64,000 nucleotides of DNA, from assembly GCA_033220425.1 (NCBI GenBank), contig CM065652.1:4650001-4714000 (forward strand), in the 5' to 3' direction. Below, in pieces: positions 57,398-64,000 of the stretch. The notes under the pieces are model-generated. The model was not told where the DNA came from. It did not search any database and saw nothing but the letters and a program-made list of their open reading frames with translations. The stretch is from Lepraria neglecta (Eukaryota; Ascomycota; Lecanoromycetes; Lecanorales; Stereocaulaceae). Made by a program: the position numbers and the translations under genes. Each line of letters opens with the position of its first letter. Positions within the stretch are counted from its first letter, which is position 1.

Positions 57398-59457
57398 ATG
57401 GAATCGAACAAACCACAAGACTTCAACGGATATGAACACTATCCACTAAGCCTTCGCTGCCCAGCCGTTGAGGAAAGCGTCCTCCAATTACTCCATTTAG
57501 AGCTTGAGAAGGCTTCATCATCCCTTTTTGTGGAAAATAGCGATGACTGCCGGGTTGCGGTTTTCGAAGCCATATTTGTGTCTTCCGAACGCCACATTCG
57601 AAGCTCGGAAGAATCAGTATCGACCAGAAATGATGACAAACCCAAACAGAAGAAGCTTTTGTCGACTAGCATTTCATCGCTCAATGAAATGCAAGATACT
57701 TTGAGGGTAACTGAACCTACCCCAAGTTCTATGCGGTCTAACAAGGTTGCCACAGAGGGAGTTGCCACCAGGCAGTACGAGACTTCTGTTAGTTTACGTT
57801 CTCGCTCTAGTCCTTCGGCACTTCCAGAATAATAGGGTGAAATGTATCTTGCATCTGACTGGCCGAGCACTACAGCATCCTTAATCGATTTAACTCTTGG
57901 AGCCGAATGACAATCACCCTTGAAATGTTTAAAGCTCTCTGCACGTTTGATCAGATCATGCCACAATTCCTGAACTTTATTTTCGGCCTCGGCAGAAAGA
58001 CGAAATCTTTTGATGAGGATTACATAGCCTGTTATCATCATTTCTTTCCTGGCGAGGAAGCAAGAAGCGAAACCTTGATTGAGAACAGGGATGAGGATCA
58101 TAGTCAGGATGATAATGAAAAGCTACGAGCCAAGTCCTACGGTCAGTGCATCCTTACTCCACCATTCGATGTTATTTCTTTCTCTTTTCCCCTGGTCATT
58201 CTGGCACCATGAAAAGCTGAGAAATCGCACCGCAGATTTATGTTACAACATCCGCCATTTCGAACGACACGGCCGAGACCTTGAAGACCCCTGGTCATGT
58301 CGCCAGTCTGCTATACATCAAAAATATTACTTTGTCGACGGACGCTCAAACTGGATCATTGTACAGCCCCCAAAGCATTTTTCAACTACTCTAAGAGGTC
58401 TCGAAATTGACCAAACAGCACATCCAATGGGCTCCCACCTCCGGTACCTTGCCGCTGCTATGGCAAATTGGAGGCCATATCTCAATTATATCACAGAGAA
58501 GCTCACTGAATTGGTAACCGAACCCTCACCTATCAGCATCAAGATGAGATGTTGATGACTGCCCAGGATGGAAAGGTGTCTTTTCCAAAGCCTTTCCGAG
58601 AGTTTGAAGTTACTTTCTCTTTCAGCCAACAGATTCACGTGTTACGCAAAAAGTTGAATCACACTCGTTGCATTCTTGAAAATACCCGAAATACACTAGC
58701 TTCTATTAGGTCCCATGCACAAAAGGTGGCTCAGATGAGCAATCTCTCTATCTCACAGACTGAGTCGCTTCAATCCAAACTGGAGAGCATTTCCAGCGAA
58801 CTCTGTAACCACCTTTCCACAACATACAAACTTCTTCGATTCTCAGAAGATATCAGATTAATGGTACTCTCATTTCTTCCCATCCACACAATTTTTCGAA
58901 TAGCTTGATCGAAAGGATGCTGCTGACTTTGTATTATCATTGCGTAGAGTAATGATATCCTAAGATTCAGAGACCAAGAACTTCTGTACGAGAGTGGACT
59001 TAATCTTGCTCGAATTGGCCAGGCCGATGCGTTGCAGAGAAAGACTATGGTGATTTTAGCTGACGGAACCGCCCGAGACTCGAGAACAATGCGTATAGCA
59101 ACCGTGATTGCAATATTGTACTTGCCAGCGAACTTGGTCATGGTAAGCGTCTTTCAGCCAGGCACTTCTGCTTATTTCGACTAGATTGTTTTTACTCACT
59201 GCCGGTAATTGTAGGCCTTCTTCAGTTCTAGCTTAATCGAGCTCAGCAGCGCAAATAAGCCAGGGCAACGAGATGCAGGATCAACGGGAATTTTAGTTCA
59301 CCGTCAAATATGGATTGCCATCTTGACTATATTTATGCTTACATCTTTCACGTTTTTATCAACGATATACTGTGATCGAAGGGGGAAGAGATGGAGGCGC
59401 AGCGCACAACCAGAGGAGCTTGGGACCGAGCTACCTGATTTGCGTATTCCAAGATAG
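57398..59457 (+). CDS. CorA-like membrane protein, six exons
   Basis: Exons 57398-57774, 57876-58141, 58236-58513, 58567-58863, 58948-59142 and 59215-59457 join in frame to 551 residues; introns are 101, 94, 53, 84 and 72 bp, several with CTGAC or CTGAG branch sites. The first junction is least certain. N-terminal YEHYPLSLRCP, then NSWSRMTITLEMFKAL, FDQIMPQFLNFIFGLG, LCYNIRHFERHGR, DPWSCRQSAIHQKY and NWIIVQP follow the fungal CorA-like pattern. A helical region and two C-terminal membrane segments follow (about IATVIAILYLPANLVMAFF and IWIAILTIFMLTSFTFLSTI) and a basic tail. The canonical GMN ion-selectivity motif after the first segment is absent, so Mg2+ transport is not assured. A 220-residue minus-strand frame (57439-58101) is a shadow. 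No RIP damage. Confidence 0.82.
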
Positions 59458-59599
59458 ACGTAATCCCTGCTCGGCGACACCCCCGGCCCGGCGACACCTT
59501 TTTGACGAAATCATCAAAACACCATATTCGTCACTAATCAACAACCGCAACGATTGGTGATTTTAGAATTAAATATGTAGTAGATAGAAGGTATACATA
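59458..59599. other. Spacer between CorA-like gene and Fot1 element
   Basis: 3' flank of the CorA-like gene. The exact edge of the Fot1-like element is not resolved. Confidence 0.4.
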
Positions 59600-61087
59600 T
59601 AATGATTGAGCCCAGAATCCTTATATATCAAAGCGCCGTAGGCGTTGAACCTTCCTTCTACGAGATATAGCTGAAATTACCTCCTTGACTTACAATGCGA
59701 CGATAGTATAACTAGACCCTTTTACTTGCTTCTTAACAGTCTTTTAAGCTTTTAGAAGCTTTATAGATTACTTATTTAAGCTTAGTTGCCCTGCGCTATA
59801 GTATTTTGCTGCTTCTCTTAGCTCTTTTTAAGCTTGCTTATCTATAGCTTTCTAGGCTAACACTTCTATAGCGAGTTAAGATCTTTTAGCAGCGAGTATT
59901 ACCCTATATAGCTTATCCTCCTCTTTTTAAGCCTTTCTAGTAGCTACTAAAGCTTTTTTATCAAGGATTTACTACTATCGTAGTACTTCTTCAGTATCTT
60001 TTATAGCTTAAAATTAGCGAGTAGCTTATACTCGCTATAGGCTAAAGAATTAAGGTCTAGAATCTTCTTTACCAAGTAGATTAAGGCGTTTACTACGTTA
60101 TCTCTTCTTCTTTTTATTCCTAAAGGATACTATTAAGCCTTTAATAATATATTAGTCTACTAAATACTAAGAAATAAGGCGTTTATTCGCTCGAAAAAGC
60201 TTCTTAAGTAAAGATAAATTCAGTTAATTATAGTATTATCGTTAGACTCGGCGGATAGTATAATATATTATTAGTATCTTTACTATTAAAGAGGCTTCGG
60301 TCGGAGTCAGCTTAGTGATTTTATCTAGAGTTATCGCTGGATTATAGAGCTAAATACCAGTTTTTTCGAAGCCGGAAGCGATATTTACAGGTATAAATAC
60401 CTTCTGCTAAGTAGGCTAGAAGATACTCTAAAAGGCTCTTTTCGACATAGAGACCATAGCTAGACTATTTATTATTAATTTATTAAGACCCTTAGTATAA
60501 TAAGACGCTAAAGGCGTAAAAAGGGATATATTAAGAGGTTATAAACGATGCGTTGAATATAGAGGTAAAACCAACACGAGAATACGTAGTTTGTCGTATA
60601 GATCAATGAACCTTAGGTTAATATAACTGCTATATCTATTAATAATCAATAAACGACATCCTCTTCCGGCTCTTTTGCTTATATAATAGTAAAATATTAC
60701 TTCTAGCTAATAAAGATCTAAAGTATTATAACTCTATCCGTTTAATAAGACTACGAAATAGACTATATCTTTAGATAGCTAGTCCTCTAGCTATATATCT
60801 TATAGTATAGATTCACCTTTATAGATAAGCGATAGAGAGAGAGTAGCTCCTATAGCATTAATATATATAAGTAAGCTAATGAATTATCTGCTTCCGTCTT
60901 GATTTATATATATAATATAGCCGTTTTTAAGGGCTTCCCTGCTTATTATACGCTGTATAGTATCTGCTTAGCTAATCGCGAATCCTTTTTCATCCCAGTT
61001 ATAGAGGTTATCGCCGGTAATATTATATTTCTCCATAGCGGCGATTAGCTGTATTAAATATTAGTAATCTGATTAAACAACGCTTTA
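59600..61087 (-). mobile_element. Fot1/pogo transposon, RIP-inactivated, N-terminus missing
   Basis: The minus strand reads as a DDE_1 transposase: AAMEKYNITGDNLYNWDEKG (61036 leftwards), GYIIYINQDGSR, ISLLIYINAIGATLSLSLIY then KGES, ISKRAGRGCRLLII, LILVLPLYSTHRL (for LPPHSTHRLQPLD), NKLIINSLAMVSMSKRAF, FEKTGI and NPAITLDKIT. Stops sit at former Trp/Gln codons. The helix-turn-helix N-terminal ~200 residues are cut off at 61087 by a gypsy LTR. The C-terminal lysine-rich tail fades out by about 59600. Fot1-type transposase would insert at TA. Terminal inverted repeats were not located. Confidence 0.85.
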
Positions 61088-61435
61088 TGTTAGAACCATT
61101 GGTTCTGACAGGACTGTCGCAGAGGACAAGGACTCTGGACAGGACAGGAAGCTGAAGCGATGGGCGCAATGGGCTCGGAGCGACCATGGCGACCATGGAC
61201 ATTGGGCGCAATGGGCGCAACACGACCAAGGCGACCATGAAAGGCTTGGCAGGATTTCCTATTGCTATATGTAGGAGCACTTGCTCACCACTTGGAGCAT
61301 CGTGCTCAATCTTCTGTTTACATCTAGTACTTACTACATGCGATAGATCTCTTAGGCTAGGCACTGAATATATATATCACCTGATTATATACCAGACCCG
61401 CTTAGCATCACTTGAAGCCTGCTTCATACTCTTGT
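61088..61435 (+). repeat. Gypsy LTR (type B U3), interrupted by another LTR element
   Basis: It begins TGTTAGAACCATTGGTTCTGACAGG-like (inverted AGAACC/GGTTCT) and follows the consensus to CTTCATACTCTTGT, where the TGTCACGG LTR starts. The missing ~80 bp should lie beyond 64000, past the inserted element. Low RIP damage. Tandem GGGCGCAATG/GCGACCATG motifs at 61160-61245. Confidence 0.82.
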
Positions 61436-61613
61436 TGTCACGGCCTGATCTAGTAGTAGTAGAACGGTGGCTATCAATGAGGTGATATGGATAAAATACT
61501 AATGCTAAGGAAAGAAGGCCATATGGGCGCGCGAGGAATCTATATAGGTATGCGGCGGCAAGCCTCTGAGCTAGGCCCAATGAGGTGTGCGTATGCATGG
61601 CCAGCCCGTGACA
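61436..61613 (-). repeat. 3' LTR of BIR-gag element, 178 bp
   Basis: It has inverted termini TGTCACGG...CCCGTGACA and is next to a polypurine tract on its right, so on the minus strand it is the 3' LTR of the element carrying the gag gene at 62263-63684. The 5' LTR should lie right of the window. Confidence 0.75.
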
Positions 61614-61627
61614 TTACCCCCTCTTCT
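61614..61627 (-). promoter_or_regulatory. Polypurine tract of BIR-gag element
   Basis: The minus strand reads AGAAGAGGGGGTAA immediately before the LTR terminus TGTCACGG. Confidence 0.72.
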
Positions 61628-62262
61628 ACTAGGCATCGTCCCGATGCCTGCAGCCAATTAGGATTTCGCAGGCCTGGCGCTAGCGGAGGCTCGTGAAAGA
61701 TTTCAGCCAATTAGGTGCATAGGTGGTGGCTGATCCTAGGAATTGCGAAATGGGCATGTCGAATACTGAACTTGCGACAGCAGAAAACAGTGGCGTTTAG
61801 ATGCCAAGCCTGGTCATTAGGGGTAACTATAGCATACAGCGACTGAAGGGCGGCCTCAGGTATCAAAAGATATATGCTATTACGGTGGAATAGCGGCCGG
61901 TGGTTGAAAGAAGGCAAGGATGCATAGCATTGCATGAAAATGCATAGGCATTCAAAATCGGTGATAGCAATTATTAAATGGTGGCGTTTATAAGTCTTAG
62001 CGCCAGTGCTCTAGCTAGAATAGGCTAGCTTGTTGAATCGAATAGATTAAGCAAGCTGCTTCGGGGCAGGAATGCTAGATGTAGGGCATCGGTGGCCTAA
62101 TGCATGGCGATGGTGGTATCTAGGATCTGATGCCGGGCGGCAAAGCGGTGGTGGCATCTGGGATCTGATGCCTGGCGGTGAGGCGATGGTGGCATCTAGG
62201 GTCTGATGCATGGCGGTGCGGTTGCATATGGCGGAACTTGGGGCGGAGCTCGCCTGGAACAG
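61628..62262. other. 3' untranslated part of the BIR-gag element, no pol
   Basis: 635 bp between the polypurine tract and the gag stop codon. No RT, integrase or protease motif in any frame. It contains GGTGGCATCTRGGATCTGAT-type repeats at 62102-62217. It is far too short for a pol gene. Confidence 0.6.
62102..62217. repeat. Short tandem repeat, three imperfect copies
   Basis: Unit of about 40 bases with core GGTGGYATCTRGGRTCTGAT, followed by GCMNGGCGG. Confidence 0.7.
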
Positions 62263-63684
62263 TCAACTAGGTACTGGCGTAGGATAGCTCATCAAACGAG
62301 ATCTCTGTAATAGCGGTATAGATTGGTATGGCGTCAGGCGGAGAGGTGTTCCAGGAAATGAAGAAAATGGATTTTTTGGTTTTAGTGTTTTAGGTGTTTT
62401 GGTGCTTCTATCCCCCTTTTTAGCAAGGTAGCGTCCGCGATACCTGCTAGATATATATATCTTTTCTGATCCTGCATATGTATGGCTATTTCTTTTGGCT
62501 TGTTGGATAGCGGAGGTAGCGGAGGTAGTCGTCTTTATTGAGGTGGTAGAAGCCGCGGAAGCGGTGGCGGAACTCATAGATTTGGCGGTGGTGGTACAGC
62601 CAGATTGAGTGGAACAGTGAAATTCGGTAGGGCGGCCGACTTTAGTAGAATCAGTAGATCTGGTAGTAGAGGATTTGGCAGTGGTGGAACGTTGTCCAAA
62701 TAGTCGAGATAAATCACTCATCCTAAGATATGGAGGTATATGCTTGTTGGTAGCTCTTAGAGGTGCATATCTTATATAAAGGTCTTTGACGGTAAGGTGA
62801 TCCTTAATAGCTTTATAAGCTGGCGGTGGAGGCGAAATCATTCGATATCTCGGAGGTGGCGTAGCTGGTGGAGTCGCTGGCGTAGATGGAGTTTGGGTGG
62901 ATGAGGCGTGCCTATACACCAGGCCTTGGCATTTCTCGCGTAGATGTTGATACAGCTGATTTCTTGATGAAAACACCTTTTCGCATTGCCTGCAAGATGG
63001 CTTGTTGCATGTATTTTCCTGCGTATGTCGGATAAGGCGCGCGGTTGAGGAGAACGAGGCATTGCAGAGCTTGCAGTAGTGGTATTCGGGTGCTTGGCTT
63101 GATTCCATTGGTTGCGGAGTTGCTTGCGGAGCTGTTTGCGGAGCTGCTTGCGGGAATTGAGCTTTCATGGCTTGTATGCATTTGGATAGATCCTGATGAC
63201 TTCTCGATTGGTTGAACCAGGTAAGGGCTCCGCCGCGGAGGCACTTGGGAAGAAGCGCTAGGATATCAGCTTCTAGGAATTGTGATCGGGATTGCTCGAT
63301 GCGGTTACAAAAGGCGTTTATGTCATGAAAAAGGCATAGATCAGGAAAGTCATGTTGTAGCGAAAGATCTAGAAATCCGATATCTTTTGGCACTGGCTTT
63401 GGCGATAGCTTTAGCGATGGCTTTGGCGGGGATATACGCGAAGACAACTTTAGTGGTCTCTTTTGGAACATTGGGCAGCTTTCTGAGTAGATTAGATGCT
63501 CAATCTCAGGATCATCTTCTGGTTCCCAATCGTATAAGCGGGTATTGCATATCCGGCAGACAACGTTATCTGCATGGCTGGCTGTAGGCATATGGCTGAA
63601 TCCAGCTTCTGCAAGATCTTCTGGGGTGGGAGAGGTATGCGGCCATGAGGCGAATGAGGCAAGACATTCAGTATATGTCGACAT
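62263..63684 (-). CDS. Retrotransposon Gag with BIR domain and C2H2 zinc fingers
   Basis: A single open frame of 473 residues, with no RIP stops. Residues about 5-75 are a BIR/IAP repeat: SFASWPHTSPTPEDLAEAGF, then VVCRICNTRLYDW, EPEDDPEIEH and SESCPMF supply the C-x2-C...H-x6-C zinc ligands. Residues about 100-170 look like a capsid region (DLCLFHDINAFCNRIEQS, then ILALLPKCLRGGALTWFN). Two C2H2 fingers follow (about 200-255: YCKLCNASFSSTARLIRH, then CRQCEKVFSSRNQLYQHLRE). The rest is Pro/Ser/Thr-rich with a basic end. In the element Gag would package RNA. BIR domains normally bind proteins such as IAP partners or chromosomal passenger subunits; its job here is unknown. Position, with a polypurine tract and LTR downstream and no pol, indicates a non-autonomous LTR element. 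Confidence 0.78.
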   Translation of the reverse strand: MSTYTECLASFASWPHTSPTPEDLAEAGFSHMPTASHADNVVCRICNTRLYDWEPEDDPEIEHLIYSESCPMFQKRPLKLSSRISPPKPSLKLSPKPVPKDIGFLDLSLQHDFPDLCLFHDINAFCNRIEQSRSQFLEADILALLPKCLRGGALTWFNQSRSHQDLSKCIQAMKAQFPQAAPQTAPQATPQPMESSQAPEYHYCKLCNASFSSTARLIRHTQENTCNKPSCRQCEKVFSSRNQLYQHLREKCQGLVYRHASSTQTPSTPATPPATPPPRYRMISPPPPAYKAIKDHLTVKDLYIRYAPLRATNKHIPPYLRMSDLSRLFGQRSTTAKSSTTRSTDSTKVGRPTEFHCSTQSGCTTTAKSMSSATASAASTTSIKTTTSATSAIQQAKRNSHTYAGSEKIYISSRYRGRYLAKKGDRSTKTPKTLKPKNPFSSFPGTPLRLTPYQSIPLLQRSRLMSYPTPVPS

Positions 63685-64000
63685 CTTGATGGATTCGGTA
63701 GTGAGGAGTAGCGGCAGGATAGCTAAGTCGACGGCTCAGTAAAGAGATCGATCTAGCGGTAATGCGTTGGGTAATAGGGTCGGTAGGTAGTTGGATGGCT
63801 GGATAGTTGGATGGTTGGATGGTTGGATGGTTGGATGGTTGGATGGTTGGATGGTTGGATGGTTGGATGGTTGGATGGTTGGATGGCTAGATGGTTGGTA
63901 AAGCTGCTAAGGGTATAGTAGCTAAGGGCGGAGGGCGGAGCGGAGCGGAGCTGCAGATATATGATGGTGCTGCTGAGGATGTAGCACCTGAAGGCAGATA
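63685..64000. other. 5' leader of the BIR-gag gene
   Basis: 316 bp upstream of the gag start, up to the window edge. It contains the TTGGATGG microsatellite and a GGAGCGGAGCGGAGC run near 63930. The 5' LTR is not reached. Confidence 0.5.
63791..63898. repeat. Microsatellite, (TTGGATGG)n
   Basis: About 13 copies of an 8-base unit with three variant units at the edges (GGCTGGAT, AGTTGGAT and GGCTAGAT). Confidence 0.93.

Noticed and set aside
57439-58101. 220-residue minus-strand frame overlapping the CorA-like gene
   Set aside because: The plus strand gives a consistent six-exon gene with family motifs and phase-compatible introns; the minus frame has no motif and ends where the plus exons end.

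Overview
The window reads as genomic DNA of a filamentous ascomycete (Pezizomycotina; class not decidable). Protein-coding islands have spliced genes with short introns (45-101 bp, GT...AG, several with a CTGAC-type branch site) and ordinary base composition. Between them lie long TA-rich blocks made of transposons in which CAG/CAA/TGG codons have become TAG/TAA stops throughout, as expected from repeat-induced point mutation (RIP). No tRNA, rRNA, CRISPR array or bacterial-type feature was seen.

Layout: 1-1761, 5' end of a chromodomain-type Ty3/gypsy element (minus) with its LTR; 1762-3690, gene-poor, with one possible gene fragment; about 3690-7982, RIP-damaged Ty1/copia element (plus); 7983-10223, no gene recognised; 10224-13388, a three-exon protein kinase-TPR gene (minus); 13609-14548, a GC-rich MITE-like element with inverted ends and a 21-bp minisatellite; 15116-28642, gypsy elements (plus, then minus); 28643-32821, a 3'-truncated Helitron with a dead Rep gene (minus); 32822-35139, a gypsy fragment with a nested insertion; 35140-36377, a short Helitron; 36690-39749, a two-exon kinase-pseudokinase gene (minus); 40229-40524, a small frameshifted gene (minus). 

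41157-57226 is a 16-kb nest bounded by two 90-bp inverted repeats and TA duplications. It is best explained as one old Tc1/mariner element later filled with Helitrons, a complete gypsy element and several solo LTRs. The genes on each side (small gene and CorA-like gene) were probably neighbours before that. 57398-59457 is a six-exon CorA-like membrane protein gene (plus). About 59600-61087 is a RIP-damaged Fot1/pogo transposase (minus), followed by a gypsy LTR fragment. 61436-64000 is the 3' LTR, polypurine tract and gag gene of a different, RIP-free LTR element (minus) whose Gag carries an N-terminal BIR (IAP repeat) domain and C2H2 fingers.

The most distinctive result is a Helitron family with five copies here, one with Rep coding. 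They share a TCTTTCTTCTAATA 5' end and an insertion site between A and T. Four copies keep the 3' end, a perfect 9-bp hairpin followed by CACTAACTTG. Most carry arrays of a roughly 240-bp unit, and one has gained about 1 kb of a 33-bp minisatellite. The host genes do not form a pathway. Two of them are multi-domain kinases of the sort that expand in fungal signalling and self/non-self systems, and both sit at the edges of the RIP-affected blocks.
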